Of a stretch of DNA of 64,000 bases, positions 1 through 10,010 are shown one piece after another. Within the stretch, counting starts at the first letter, position 1. Each line of letters starts with the position of its first letter. Origin of the DNA: Pseudomonas arsenicoxydans (GTDB lineage: Bacteria > Pseudomonadota > Gammaproteobacteria > Pseudomonadales > Pseudomonadaceae); assembly GCF_006438915.1 (NCBI RefSeq), contig NZ_RCZE01000006.1:186001-250000 (forward strand). Reading direction: 5' to 3'. Below the pieces are notes generated by a model. That model saw nothing but the letters and a program-made list of their open reading frames with translations. It had not been told where the DNA came from and searched no databases. A program made the position numbers and the translations under genes.

Positions 1-920
1 TGGAACAGACGCTTGTGCTGATGTCCGGTGGCTTCGACTCCACCGTGGCGGCGTACCAGATCATGCGTCGTGGCCTGATGAGCCATTTCTGCTTCTTCAA
101 TCTGGGCGGAAGGGCCCATGAACTGGGCGTCATGGAAGTCGCGCACTTCATCTGGAAGAAGTACGGAAGCTCCCAACGCGTGTTATTTGTCAGTGTGCCG
201 TTCGAGGAAGTTCTGGGAGAAATTCTCGAGAAAGTCGATAACAGTCATATGGGTGTAGTTTTGAAGCGTATGATGTTGCGCGCTGCTTCCCGTATTGCTG
301 ATCGGCTGGACATTGAAGCGCTGGTCACCGGTGAAGCGATTTCCCAGGTGTCGAGCCAGACGTTGCCGAACCTGTCCGTGATCGACTGCGTGACCGACAA
401 GCTGGTCTTGCGTCCGCTGATCGCCAGTCACAAGCAGGACATCATCGACCTGGCCAACGAAATCGGGACTGCCGACTTCGCCAAGCACATGCCGGAATAC
501 TGCGGGGTCATCTCGGTGAACCCAAAGACCCACGCCAAGCGTCCGCGCGTGGAGCATGAAGAGAAAGAATTCGACATGGCGGTCCTTGAGCGTGCGCTCG
601 AGAACGCCAAATTGGTGCCGATCGATCGCGTAATCGACGAATTGGGCCAGGACTTGCAGATTGAAGAAGTCAGCGAAGCGCTGGCGGGGCAAATCATCAT
701 CGACATCCGCCACCCGGATGCCGCTGAAGATGACCCGCTGGCCCTGGCTGGTATCGAGGTACAAGCGATGCCTTTCTATGCATTGAACGCTCGTTTCAAG
801 GAACTGGACCCTACTCGCCAGTACCTGCTGTATTGCGACAAAGGCGTGATGAGTCGCCTGCATGCTCACCATTTGCTCAGTGAGGGGCATGCCAATGTGC
901 GCGTTTATCGACCGAGCTAA
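1..920 (+). CDS. thiI: tRNA 4-thiouridine synthase ThiI, C-terminal part (cut by window start)
   Basis: ThiI adenylates U8 of tRNA and transfers sulfur to form 4-thiouridine, and it also serves thiamine thiazole synthesis. The reading frame is open from the first base, so the N-terminal ferredoxin-like and THUMP domains lie outside the window. What is visible starts at the PP-loop ATPase motif SGGFDS. The Cys of the EYCGV segment corresponds to the disulfide-forming Cys of the family. A rhodanese-like C-terminal domain follows, with its active Cys in YCDKG. The extra rhodanese domain is typical of gammaproteobacterial ThiI. Position next to typA matches Pseudomonas synteny. Confidence 0.95.
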   Translation, partial: EQTLVLMSGGFDSTVAAYQIMRRGLMSHFCFFNLGGRAHELGVMEVAHFIWKKYGSSQRVLFVSVPFEEVLGEILEKVDNSHMGVVLKRMMLRAASRIADRLDIEALVTGEAISQVSSQTLPNLSVIDCVTDKLVLRPLIASHKQDIIDLANEIGTADFAKHMPEYCGVISVNPKTHAKRPRVEHEEKEFDMAVLERALENAKLVPIDRVIDELGQDLQIEEVSEALAGQIIIDIRHPDAAEDDPLALAGIEVQAMPFYALNARFKELDPTRQYLLYCDKGVMSRLHAHHLLSEGHANVRVYRPS

Positions 921-1059
921 GAGCCCGGGGCTGTATGCCTGTGGCCTGCGTCACCGGCCCCCCGACTCTGCCGTCAAGCTGTAACGGCAAGGCCTGACTC
1001 TACTGTTAATCGCTGCCAAGACTTGTCAGCACACCGAATCCTCTGATCGAGATACACAA

Positions 1060-2880
1060 GTGATCGAAAATCTACGCAACATCGCCATCATTGCTCACGT
1101 TGACCATGGTAAAACCACCCTGGTAGACAAACTCTTGCGTCAATCCGGCACCCTGGAGCGCAACGAGCTCAACGACGAGCGCGTGATGGACTCCAACGAC
1201 CAGGAGAAAGAGCGCGGTATTACCATTCTGGCGAAAAACACCGCCATCAACTGGAACGGTCACCACATCAACATCGTGGACACCCCGGGCCACGCCGACT
1301 TCGGCGGCGAAGTTGAACGCGTAATGTCGATGGTTGACTCCGTTCTGCTGCTGGTTGACGCTCAAGACGGCCCTATGCCGCAAACCCGTTTCGTGACCAA
1401 GAAGGCTTTCGAAGCCGGCCTGCGTCCAATCGTGGTCATCAACAAGGTTGACCGTCCAGGCGCGCGTCCGGACTGGGTTCTGGACCAGATCTTCGACCTG
1501 TTCGACAACCTGGGTGCTACCGAAGAACAGCTGGACTTCAAAGTCGTCTACGCCTCGGCCCTGAACGGCATTGCCGGTCTGGAACACACCGACATGGCTG
1601 AAGACATGACCCCGCTGTACCAGGCGATCATTGACCACGTACCGGCTCCAAAAGTTGACCGTGACGGTCCGTTCCAGATGCAAATCTCGGCACTGGACTA
1701 CAACAGCTTCCTGGGTGTTATCGGCGTTGGCCGTATCGCCCGTGGTCGCGTCAAGCCGAACACTCAAGTTGTGGCGATCGACGCCGACGGCAAGCGCCGT
1801 AACGGTCGTATCCTGAAGCTGATGGGTCACCACGGTCTGCACCGTATCGACGTTGACGAAGCAGCTGCCGGCGACATCGTCTGCATCAGCGGCTTCGACC
1901 AGCTGTTCATCTCCGACACTCTGTGCGACCCACTGAACGTCGAAGCGATGAAGCCGCTGACCGTTGACGAGCCAACCGTTTCCATGACCTTCCAGGTTAA
2001 CGACTCGCCGTTCTGCGGTCGTGAAGGCAAGTTCGTCACCAGCCGTAACATCAAAGAGCGTCTGGACAAAGAACTGCTCTACAACGTTGCTCTGCGCGTT
2101 GAAGAAGGCGACTCCGCCGACAAGTTCAAAGTCTCCGGCCGTGGTGAGCTGCACCTCTCGGTACTGATCGAAACCATGCGTCGCGAAGGCTTCGAAATGG
2201 GTGTTGGTCGTCCTGAAGTGATCATCCGCATGGTTGACGGCGTCAAGCACGAACCGTACGAAAACGTGACCATCGACCTGCCGGAAGAATCGCAAGGTTC
2301 GATCATGGAACAGATCGGTATCCGTAAGGGCGACCTGACCAACATGGTTCCGGATGGCAAGGGCCGTGTGCGCCTTGAGTACAACATCCCGGCTCGTGGC
2401 CTGATTGGTTTCCGTAACGAGTTCCTGACCCTGACCTCCGGTGCAGGCATCCTGACCTCGATCTTCGACCGTTACGACGTGATGAAGTCCGGCGACATGT
2501 CCGGCCGTCAGAACGGCGTGCTGGTTTCGGTTGCTACCGGTAAGGCTCTGACTTACTCGCTGGAAACCCTGCAAGCTCGCGGCAAACTGTTCCTGGGTCA
2601 CGGTGAAGACGTGTACGAAGGTCAAATCGTCGGCATCAACAGCCGCGACAACGACCTGGGCGTCAACCCAACCAAAGGCAAGAAGCTCGACAACATGCGT
2701 GCTTCGGGTAAAGACGAAACCATCGCTCTGGTTCCGCCTATCCGCTTCACTCTGGAGCAGGCTCTGGAATTCGTTCAAGAAGACGAATTGTGCGAAGTCA
2801 CTCCTAAGTCCATCCGTCTTCGCAAGAAGATCCTGGGCGAAAGCGAGCGTACCCGCGCTGCGAAGAAGTCCGGTAACTAA
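1060..2880 (+). CDS. typA: Ribosome-associated translational GTPase TypA/BipA
   Basis: A 606-residue translational GTPase that binds the 70S ribosome and supports 50S assembly and stress or cold growth. The G1 motif AHVDHGKTT is near residues 12-20, the switch [10 protein letters not shown] follows near 70, and NKVD (G4) is near 127. EF-G-like domains II, III and V and the BipA-specific C-terminal domain follow, and the length is normal for the family. Translation starts at GTG (1060) with only a weak purine-rich site upstream. It stands alone between thiI and a strong terminator at 2906. Codons are strongly biased, as expected for a highly expressed gene. Confidence 0.97.
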   Translation: MIENLRNIAIIAHVDHGKTTLVDKLLRQSGTLERNELNDERVMDSNDQEKERGITILAKNTAINWNGHHINIVDTPGHADFGGEVERVMSMVDSVLLLVDAQDGPMPQTRFVTKKAFEAGLRPIVVINKVDRPGARPDWVLDQIFDLFDNLGATEEQLDFKVVYASALNGIAGLEHTDMAEDMTPLYQAIIDHVPAPKVDRDGPFQMQISALDYNSFLGVIGVGRIARGRVKPNTQVVAIDADGKRRNGRILKLMGHHGLHRIDVDEAAAGDIVCISGFDQLFISDTLCDPLNVEAMKPLTVDEPTVSMTFQVNDSPFCGREGKFVTSRNIKERLDKELLYNVALRVEEGDSADKFKVSGRGELHLSVLIETMRREGFEMGVGRPEVIIRMVDGVKHEPYENVTIDLPEESQGSIMEQIGIRKGDLTNMVPDGKGRVRLEYNIPARGLIGFRNEFLTLTSGAGILTSIFDRYDVMKSGDMSGRQNGVLVSVATGKALTYSLETLQARGKLFLGHGEDVYEGQIVGINSRDNDLGVNPTKGKKLDNMRASGKDETIALVPPIRFTLEQALEFVQEDELCEVTPKSIRLRKKILGESERTRAAKKSGN

Positions 2881-2905
2881 GTCATTTAGTTAGCTGACAA
2901 AAAAA

Positions 2906-2940
2906 CGCCCCCGACCGCAAGGTCGGGGGCGTTTTTGTTT
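2906..2940 (+). terminator. Rho-independent terminator of typA
   Basis: A perfect 11-bp GC-rich stem (2906-2916 with 2921-2931) closed by a GCAA tetraloop is followed by a T-rich run. It lies 25 bases after the typA stop codon. Confidence 0.95.
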
Positions 2941-2970
2941 GTCTGGGGTTTGTGCAGTGTTTGTGCTGGC

Positions 2971-3052
2971 CCCTTCGCGAGCAAGCCCGCTCCCACATTG
3001 GATCTGTGTCGTTCACAGAACCAATGTGGGAGCGGGCTTGCTCGCGAAGGCG
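2971..3052. repeat. REPIN, family A (TTCGCG ends outward)
   Basis: Two inverted copies of a REP sequence with core GAGCGGGCTTGCTCGCG are separated by a short spacer. The left arm is CCTTCGCGAGCAAGC... and the right arm ends GCTTGCTCGCGAAGG, so the CCCACATTG/CAATGTGGG ends face inward. It sits between typA and the convergent cysteine-cluster gene. Confidence 0.9.
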
Positions 3053-3083
3053 CATTGTCAGACGCCGAAGAACTCAGCGCAGA

Positions 3084-3527
3084 TCAGAACTTATCGAGCG
3101 GCCGACGGCTCTCGCTGGTCTCGCGCACCACTTCTTTCGGCTTATACGCGCAATACCCCGGCCGCGGCCCGATTTTCGGGTGGTTGCGGCAAGTATCCGG
3201 GCGCTTTTCATAAATAGTGCACAGACGGCTCTTACGATCCAGGTACAGGCAATCGTTGTTGCTCATGCGCTGGAGAGTGAAGATCTCGGTCTTCTGGCTG
3301 TAACGCTCGACGATCCCTTCCTTCTGCAGGCGCTTGGCGATGTTCTTCGCCGGCTCGCCGCGCTCGAACTCGTCGACGATGCCGATACGGATCAGATCCT
3401 TGATCTTGACCTCGACCGGCAGCGTGCAGCAGCTGGACACGCAGGAGCCGCACATCGGCGCAGAGTACTTGGCCCAGGTATCGAGGCGATCGATCTCTGC
3501 GGCGGCGATCAGGTTGGGCTTCATCAT
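3084..3527 (-). CDS. YkgJ-family cysteine cluster protein
   Basis: A 147-residue protein of the YkgJ/zinc-or-iron-chelating family. Cysteines are grouped as CGSCVSSCC near residues 27-35, then single Cys residues at NNDC, RLC, DTC and GYC in the second half, which fits a metal- or FeS-binding cluster. The middle segment is basic and helical. No signal peptide is visible. It is transcribed alone, convergent with typA and divergent from glgP. The biochemical role of the family is not established, so only the metal-binding inference is made. Confidence 0.85.
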   Translation of the reverse strand: MMKPNLIAAAEIDRLDTWAKYSAPMCGSCVSSCCTLPVEVKIKDLIRIGIVDEFERGEPAKNIAKRLQKEGIVERYSQKTEIFTLQRMSNNDCLYLDRKSRLCTIYEKRPDTCRNHPKIGPRPGYCAYKPKEVVRETSESRRPLDKF

Positions 3528-3784
3528 CGGTTGTTACCAGCTACGTGCATCAGGGCGCGCGATCATACCGGGACTGGTGGATTTTTGAACAACCTTTCGC
3601 CAGATTTTTTCTGTATCACCCAAAAAGCACCGTTAATCCGGCACGGCCCCTGCATTGATTCAGGCACACGACACTGTAATGCCGAGCTATCTCGCACTAT
3701 CAGGAAAAACTGCCGAACCAGAGCCCCCACCGTCTGTCAGACCGTCTAGGCTCAACAACTCCACGCTCGCTCGAGGTCCTATCG

Positions 3785-6235
3785 ATGACTCAAGAACCAC
3801 TTGTTCGCGAAGCAGAGGTGGCCGCATTCCGCGACGCCGTCTTGACCAAACTCACCTACGCGGTGGGTAAAGACCCGGATCATGCCTTCGACCACGACTG
3901 GTTCGAAGCCATCGCCCTGGCGGCGCGGGATCACATGGTCGAGCACTGGATGGACCACACCCGGCAGATCTACCGCAAAGGGCAGAAACGGGTTTATTAC
4001 CTCTCCCTCGAATTTCTCATCGGCCGGCTGCTCTACGACAGCCTGAGCAACCTTGGCTTGCTCGACGTCGCCCGCGAAGCGCTGACCGAACTCGGTGTCG
4101 ACCTCGAACGCATCCGCCTGCTGGAGCCCGACGCGGCGCTGGGCAACGGTGGCCTCGGTCGTCTGGCCGCGTGCTTCATGGAAAGCATGTCGACCCTTGG
4201 CATCGCCGGCCACGGCTACGGCATTCGGTATGAACACGGTTTGTTCCGCCAGGCCATCGTCGACGGCTGGCAGCAAGAGCAGACCGAACACTGGCTGGAC
4301 TTCGGTAACCCGTGGGAATTCGAGCGACCAGAAGTGGTTTACCCGATCGGCTTCGGCGGCGGCGTCGAAACCGTCACCGATGAAAACGGTAAGACCAAGC
4401 AAGTCTGGACCCCGGTGGAAACCGTGCGCGCGATTGCTTACGACACGCCGGTGGTCGGCTGGCGCGGGGCGAGCGTCAACACGCTGCGTCTGTGGCGTGC
4501 CCGCGCCATGGAAGATTTACACCTGGAACGCTTCAACGCCGGTGACCACTTGGGCGCCGTGGCAGAAGTCGCCCGGGCCGAAAGTATCTCCCGCGTGCTT
4601 TACCCCGCGGACAGCACCGAAGCCGGGCAGGAGCTGCGCCTGCGTCAGGAATACTTCTTCGTCGCCGCCTCCTTGCAGGATTTGCTGCGCCGTCACCGCA
4701 ACATGCACACCTCGGTCCTGACTCTGGGCGACCATGCGGCGATCCAACTCAACGACACGCATCCCTCGATTGCCGTGGCCGAATTGATGCGCCAATTGGT
4801 CGATGTCTACGACGTGGCCTGGGATGCGGCGTGGCAGGTCACTGTGGACACGCTGTCGTACACCAACCACACGCTGCTGCCGGAAGCACTGGAAACCTGG
4901 CCGGTCGGCTTGATGGAGCGGATGTTGCCGCGGCACATGCAGATCATTTACCTGATCAACGCCCAACACATCGATTCACTGCGGGCCAAGGGCATTCACG
5001 ACTTCGACGTGTTGCGCGCGGTATCGCTGATCGAAGAAGACAACGGCCGCCGTGTGCGCATGGGCAACCTCGCATTCCTCGGCTCGCACAGCGTCAACGG
5101 TGTGTCCGGGCTGCACACGCAGTTGATGCGCAAAACCGTATTCTCCGAACTGCACAAACTCTACCCGGACCGGATCAACAACAAGACCAACGGCATCACC
5201 TTCCGCCGCTGGCTCTACCAGGCCAACTCCGAACTGACGTCGATGATGGTCGATGCCCTCGGGCCGGATTTGCTGGATAACGCCGAACATCGCTTGCTGG
5301 AGCTGGAGCCGTTCGCCGAAAAACCGGCGTTCCGCAAAGCCTTCGCCGAACAGCGGCTGCACAGCAAAAAAGCCTTGGCGTACATCATTCACGAGCGCCT
5401 TGGGGTCGCGGTCAACCCGGCAGCGATGTTCGACGTGCAGGTCAAACGGATCCACGAGTACAAACGCCAGTTGCTCAACCTGATGCACACCGTGGCGTTG
5501 TATCAGGCGATTCGTGCCGAGCCGGAAATCGACTGGGTGCCACGGGTGAAGATCTTCGCCGGCAAGGCCGCTGCCAGTTATCACCAGGCCAAGCTGATCA
5601 TCAAATTGACCAACGACATTGCCCGGGTGGTGAACAACGACCCGACCGTGCGCGGTTTGCTCAAAGTGGTATTCCTGCCCAACTACAACGTCAGCCTGGC
5701 GGAAAGCATTATTCCGGCGGCGGACTTGTCGGAGCAGATTTCCACTGCAGGCTTCGAGGCTTCCGGTACCAGCAACATGAAGTTCGGCCTCAACGGTGCA
5801 CTGACCATCGGCACCCTCGATGGCGCCAACGTCGAAATGTGCGAACGCATCGGCGCCGAACACATGTTCATCTTCGGTCTCAGCGCGCAGCAGGTTGAAG
5901 CGCGCAAACAGAACCATGAGTTCAGTGCGGTGCCGGACATTGCCGCGTCCCATCGGCTGAATGATGTGCTGCAAGCGATTCGTGGCGGGGTGTTCTCGCC
6001 GGATGATCCGTCCCGTTACACCGGGCTGATCGATTCGCTGGTGGATTACGACCGCTTCCTGGTCTGTGCTGACTTCGACTCTTACTGGGACGCGCAGATG
6101 CGCGTCGAGGCCCATTGGCACGACTCCAAGGAATGGTGGCGCTCGGCGGTGTTGAACACGTCGCGGATGGGGTGGTTCTCCTCGGACCGGACCATTCGCG
6201 AGTACGCGACGGATATCTGGAAGGCGCTGGATTAA
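3785..6235 (+). CDS. glgP: Glycogen/maltodextrin phosphorylase
   Basis: This 816-residue glycosyltransferase family 35 enzyme releases glucose-1-phosphate from alpha-1,4-glucans in the cytoplasm. The glucan phosphorylase signature EASGTSNMKFGLNGALT, whose Lys forms the Schiff base with pyridoxal phosphate, is near residue 663. The N-terminal substrate motif VYYLSLEFLIGR is near residue 72. Length is normal. The start is ATG at 3785. It is a single gene: no glg biosynthesis genes adjoin it here. The preceding 257 bases hold no element I could identify. Confidence 0.95.
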   Translation: MTQEPLVREAEVAAFRDAVLTKLTYAVGKDPDHAFDHDWFEAIALAARDHMVEHWMDHTRQIYRKGQKRVYYLSLEFLIGRLLYDSLSNLGLLDVAREALTELGVDLERIRLLEPDAALGNGGLGRLAACFMESMSTLGIAGHGYGIRYEHGLFRQAIVDGWQQEQTEHWLDFGNPWEFERPEVVYPIGFGGGVETVTDENGKTKQVWTPVETVRAIAYDTPVVGWRGASVNTLRLWRARAMEDLHLERFNAGDHLGAVAEVARAESISRVLYPADSTEAGQELRLRQEYFFVAASLQDLLRRHRNMHTSVLTLGDHAAIQLNDTHPSIAVAELMRQLVDVYDVAWDAAWQVTVDTLSYTNHTLLPEALETWPVGLMERMLPRHMQIIYLINAQHIDSLRAKGIHDFDVLRAVSLIEEDNGRRVRMGNLAFLGSHSVNGVSGLHTQLMRKTVFSELHKLYPDRINNKTNGITFRRWLYQANSELTSMMVDALGPDLLDNAEHRLLELEPFAEKPAFRKAFAEQRLHSKKALAYIIHERLGVAVNPAAMFDVQVKRIHEYKRQLLNLMHTVALYQAIRAEPEIDWVPRVKIFAGKAAASYHQAKLIIKLTNDIARVVNNDPTVRGLLKVVFLPNYNVSLAESIIPAADLSEQISTAGFEASGTSNMKFGLNGALTIGTLDGANVEMCERIGAEHMFIFGLSAQQVEARKQNHEFSAVPDIAASHRLNDVLQAIRGGVFSPDDPSRYTGLIDSLVDYDRFLVCADFDSYWDAQMRVEAHWHDSKEWWRSAVLNTSRMGWFSSDRTIREYATDIWKALD

Positions 6236-6321
6236 CTTTTCGAAATAATTGCGTGCAAGGCCCGACGTGCGTTGGGCCTGGCCGATATACTAAGCGCCAG
6301 TTTCAGTGAGCGCTGCGCACT

Positions 6322-6384
6322 CAATCGCGGGCATGCCACGCTCCTACATTAAATCCTGTGGGAGCGTGGCTTGCCCGCGATGGC
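6322..6384. repeat. REP-type inverted pair, GCGTGG variant
   Basis: Inverted arms at 6323-6347 and 6357-6381 share the sequence ATCGCGGGC..GCCACGCTCC with two mismatches. This is the same overall design as the family A REPINs but with GAGCGTGGC in the core and a short loop. It lies between glgP and the DUF2339 gene. An in-frame upstream extension of that gene would run through it, which argues for the downstream start. Confidence 0.8.
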
Positions 6385-6431
6385 GTCAGTGCAGACGCCA
6401 CAAGGCAATGAGCCGCTTAGGGATATCGACC

Positions 6432-9400
6432 ATGCAATGGATTTTCATGCTGATTGGGCTGGTGCTCGGCTGGATACTCGACGAGTCATTCAGTGATGCG
6501 CTGTTGGGCGCGTTGCTCGGCTTGGGTATTGGCCAGGCCATTCGCATCACCCGTCTGGATTCAAAAGCTACCGAACAGCACCTTCTGCTGGAGCAGACGC
6601 AAGTTGCGCTGAGTGCCGTGCAGCAGCGTCTGGCGTTGCTGGAAGTGTCCGGCGTCAAAGCGCCTGAAACCAGCGAACCGGTCGCCAGCGAGTCCGTTGC
6701 ACCTCCTGAATTTACCCTCGACGAAATCCCTGCCGACACCCCGGAACTGATCTGGGACCTTCCTGCCGAACTCGAGCCCATTACCGCAGCAGCGACTGAA
6801 ACCAGTCAGCCACTGCCGGCCGATGTCTGGAAGTCTGAGCCGGTCGCCCGCGAACCTGCCATCCCGCGCGGCCCTAACTTCATCGATCGCGCCATCAGCG
6901 GCGCCCGCGCTTGGCTGTTCGGTGGCAACACCGTGCTGCGGGTCGGTGTGGTGCTGTTGTTCTTGGGCCTGGCCTTTCTGCTGCGATACGCGACCGAAGG
7001 CATGGTGGTACCGATTGAACTGCGTTACGCCGGGGTTGCGGCGGCTGCGTTGGGGCTGCTGGGTCTGGGCTGGTGGTTGCGTCATCGCAACACGAATTAC
7101 GCATTGATGCTGCAAGGCACCGGTATTGCCGTGTTGTACCTGACGGTGTTCGCCGCCATGCGCCTGCATCCGCTGCTTGATCCGACGGCAGCGCTTGGCC
7201 TGCTGGTGGCGGTGACGGTGTTCTCGGCCATTCTGGCGATCACCCAGGATTCCCTGGCGCTGGCCTGCGTCGCCGCGCTGGGCGGTTTTGCCGCGCCGAT
7301 TCTGACCTCTACTGGCGCCGGTAATCACGTCGCGCTGTTCAGCTACTTCGCCTTGCTCAACGCCGGCATCCTCGCCATCGCCTGGTTCAAGGCCTGGCGC
7401 CTGCTCAACCTGATTGGTTTTGTCGGCACGTTCGGTATCGGTTTCGCTTGGGGGCTGCGTTCCTACACGCCAGAGTTGCTGTGGAGCACCGAGCCGTTCC
7501 TGATCCTGTTTTTCCTGATGTACCTGGCTATCGGCCTGCTGTTCGCCCGGCGCAAGTTGCTGGAAATGAGCGATGCGCCCGAGGACGACAGCCGCGAGGC
7601 ACTGCTGCGCTGGTCCGCACGCAAGGGCGATTACGTCGACGGCACGATGCTGTTTGGGCCGCCGCTGGTGGGCTTCGGTTTGCAGTTCGCGCTGGTCCAG
7701 CACCTTGAGTTTGCCGCCGCGTTCAGCGCATTGGCGCTGGGCATGATCTACATGGGCCTGGCCCGTTTGCTGATGGGCGGTCGCGCGTTGTTGCTGGCAG
7801 AAACTTGCCTGGCACTGGGTGTGATCTTCGCCAGCCTGGCGATTCCTTTGGGCCTCGATGCGCGCTGGACAGCCGCGGCCTGGGCCGTCGAAGGTGCCGG
7901 GATTTTCTGGCTCGGCTTGCGTCAGCAACGTCCGTTGGCCAGAGCTTTTGCCTTGCTGCTGCAATTGGGCTCGGCGCTGGCGTTTCTCAGCGAGCTGCGG
8001 ATCGGCGAAAGCAGCCTGCTCGATGGCTCACCGTTGGGCGCGTTAATGCTCGGCATGGCGTTGCTGTTCAGCTTCTACCAATTGCGTAAAGCCTTGCCGG
8101 AACAGACTGCGCAATGGGAACGCAAAGGGCTGCCGGTGCTGGCTTGCCTCGGCCTGACGTTCCTTTACCTGCTGGCGCCGTTGTTTTTCTTCACCCACGG
8201 TACGGCGATCAGTTGGGCGCTGGCCGGTCTGGCGACGTTGTTTGTGGGTCTGCGCCTGCAATCGCGCACGTTCCTGTTCACCGCTTTTGCTGTGCAATTG
8301 CTCGGTGGCGCGTTGTTCCTGCTGCGCCTGCACGGCGCTGGTGGCGAATCTTCGGCAGTGTTCAGCGCCGGTTGGAGCGGGTTGCTCAGTGCCTCGCTGA
8401 TCGGCTTGGCGTTGATCGCCGGCATGCTGCTGGCGGCGCGCGATGAGATGGTGCGCAGCGATGTGCGACTGCTGCGCGGATTGTCGGTGGTGTTGCTGGC
8501 CGGTCTGGTGCTGATCAATCTGGCGGTGCTGTTCGTGCTGCCGTGGCAAACCGCGAGCGCGGTGTGGGCGGCCAGTGGTTTGTTCATCATCTGGTTGAGC
8601 CTGTACCTGAAGCAGCGCGTGAGTTTTGTCTTCGGTTTGCTGTTGCAGGTGATTGGCGGCGCGGCGTTCCTGTTTGCCGGGCCGGACCTGCTCGGACCGT
8701 TGGCCAGTGAAGGACTGAAACCGCTGGCGCACAGCGGTTTCTGGACGCCGTTGGTATTGGGTTTGGCCGCATTGGTCGGGGCGTGGCGATTGCAGCTCGG
8801 CAACCACGCGTCGGCGTTTGATGTGCTGAGTTTGCAGCGTTTGTCCGACGTGCTGCTGGTGTGGGGCGCGGGTTGGTGGGCGTTGGCGTGGGTCAGTGAA
8901 GTGCTGCGCTTTGCGCCGGTGAACCTGCAAGCGCCGCTGCTGCTGGCAGTCGCGGCCATCAGCGTGGCGTTGTGGGCGCTGTTGGCATTGCGCCTGAAAT
9001 GGTCGTCGCTGGGTTTGCTTTGCACCTTGCTGATTCCCGCGGCCGGCTTGGTGTTGCTGGCGGCGTGGCACTCGCGTTATCACCCAGCGGCCAGTTTTGG
9101 CGGGTTGGCCTGGGCGGCGGTGTTCGTCGTGCATTTCGTCTCGCTGAAGCGACTGGCGCCGATGTTGCCGGCGCGCGCGGTCAGCACCGCGCATGTACTC
9201 GGCTGCTGGTTGTTGATCGGTGTGCTGGCGCTGGAACTGCGTTACGGCTTGCTGCTGTTGTCCGAGCAGTACAACGCCTGGCGCTGGTTGGGCTGGGCGA
9301 TTTTGCCGAGTCTGTACTTGGTGTTGATGGCCGCGCCGCGCAATTGGCCGTGGCCGGTGTCGGCGTATCCCCGCGAGTACCGACTGTATGCTGCAGCACC

Positions 9401-10010
9401 GCTGGCGCTGCTGATGCTCGGCTGGTTCTGGCTGGCGAACGTGGTCAGCGACGGCACCGCCGAACCGCTGCCGTATGTGCCGCTGATCAATCCGCTGGAA
9501 TTGGGCCTGCTGTTTGCGCTGTTCGGCGTCTACGTCTGGTCGCGCAGCGCGGTGACACAACTGGCGATCCGCAAGGATTACGCCGAACACGCCACGCAAT
9601 TGATCGCCGGGGTTTCGCTGTTCGTGTTCTTCACCGCGTTGGTGATGCGCACCGCGCACCATTGGGGCGGTGTGCCGTTCGAATTCGATGCCTTGCTGGA
9701 ATCGATGCTGGTGCAGGCCGGCCTGTCCATCGTCTGGACCCTGATGGCGCTAAGCCTGATGATCGGTGGCCATTTGCGCCATCGTCGCGAGGTCTGGCTG
9801 ATCGGTGCGGCGTTGATTGGCGTGGTGGTGGCCAAGCTGTTCTTTGTCGAATTGAGTAACCGCGGCGGGCTCGCGCGGATCGTGTCGTTTATCGGCGTCG
9901 GTGTGTTGCTGCTGGTGGTGGGCTATTTCGCGCCGTTGCCGCCCAAGCGCGTCGAGGCTATGCCGGCGTCTGAAAAACCGGCCCCGGAAACCGAAGGAGT
10001 GTCGTCTTGA
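6432..10010 (+). CDS. DUF2339 giant polytopic membrane protein
   Basis: A protein of about 1192 residues, here started at ATG 6432 rather than at the in-frame ATG 6306, because the extra 42 codons overlap the repeat and look non-coding. It begins with a hydrophobic helix (residues 1-40), then a short heptad-like helix and a Pro/Glu-rich linker to about residue 155. Most of the rest is a long series of hydrophobic helices, probably around thirty transmembrane segments, with a basic/acidic cytoplasmic loop near residues 370-400. It ends in a short charged tail. It matches DUF2339, whose function is unknown. It overlaps the next gene by 4 bases, so the two are probably translationally coupled. 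Confidence 0.85.
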   Translation: MQWIFMLIGLVLGWILDESFSDALLGALLGLGIGQAIRITRLDSKATEQHLLLEQTQVALSAVQQRLALLEVSGVKAPETSEPVASESVAPPEFTLDEIPADTPELIWDLPAELEPITAAATETSQPLPADVWKSEPVAREPAIPRGPNFIDRAISGARAWLFGGNTVLRVGVVLLFLGLAFLLRYATEGMVVPIELRYAGVAAAALGLLGLGWWLRHRNTNYALMLQGTGIAVLYLTVFAAMRLHPLLDPTAALGLLVAVTVFSAILAITQDSLALACVAALGGFAAPILTSTGAGNHVALFSYFALLNAGILAIAWFKAWRLLNLIGFVGTFGIGFAWGLRSYTPELLWSTEPFLILFFLMYLAIGLLFARRKLLEMSDAPEDDSREALLRWSARKGDYVDGTMLFGPPLVGFGLQFALVQHLEFAAAFSALALGMIYMGLARLLMGGRALLLAETCLALGVIFASLAIPLGLDARWTAAAWAVEGAGIFWLGLRQQRPLARAFALLLQLGSALAFLSELRIGESSLLDGSPLGALMLGMALLFSFYQLRKALPEQTAQWERKGLPVLACLGLTFLYLLAPLFFFTHGTAISWALAGLATLFVGLRLQSRTFLFTAFAVQLLGGALFLLRLHGAGGESSAVFSAGWSGLLSASLIGLALIAGMLLAARDEMVRSDVRLLRGLSVVLLAGLVLINLAVLFVLPWQTASAVWAASGLFIIWLSLYLKQRVSFVFGLLLQVIGGAAFLFAGPDLLGPLASEGLKPLAHSGFWTPLVLGLAALVGAWRLQLGNHASAFDVLSLQRLSDVLLVWGAGWWALAWVSEVLRFAPVNLQAPLLLAVAAISVALWALLALRLKWSSLGLLCTLLIPAAGLVLLAAWHSRYHPAASFGGLAWAAVFVVHFVSLKRLAPMLPARAVSTAHVLGCWLLIGVLALELRYGLLLLSEQYNAWRWLGWAILPSLYLVLMAAPRNWPWPVSAYPREYRLYAAAPLALLMLGWFWLANVVSDGTAEPLPYVPLINPLELGLLFALFGVYVWSRSAVTQLAIRKDYAEHATQLIAGVSLFVFFTALVMRTAHHWGGVPFEFDALLESMLVQAGLSIVWTLMALSLMIGGHLRHRREVWLIGAALIGVVVAKLFFVELSNRGGLARIVSFIGVGVLLLVVGYFAPLPPKRVEAMPASEKPAPETEGVSS

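Noticed and set aside
1072..2778. Long open frame (568 codons) opposite typA
   Set aside because: Composition is an antisense shadow of a strongly codon-biased gene (runs of Val, Gln, His, Asp); no domain or ribosome site. Similar shadows opposite glgP, the DUF2339 gene, hutU, mdoGH and phaC were rejected for the same reason.
6250..6285. Hairpin AGGCCC..GGGCCT after glgP as a terminator
   Set aside because: No T-run follows the stem, so it cannot be called a Rho-independent terminator.
6306..6431. N-terminal extension of the DUF2339 protein
   Set aside because: It is translated REP sequence without a membrane or signal feature; ATG 6432 begins the conserved hydrophobic helix.
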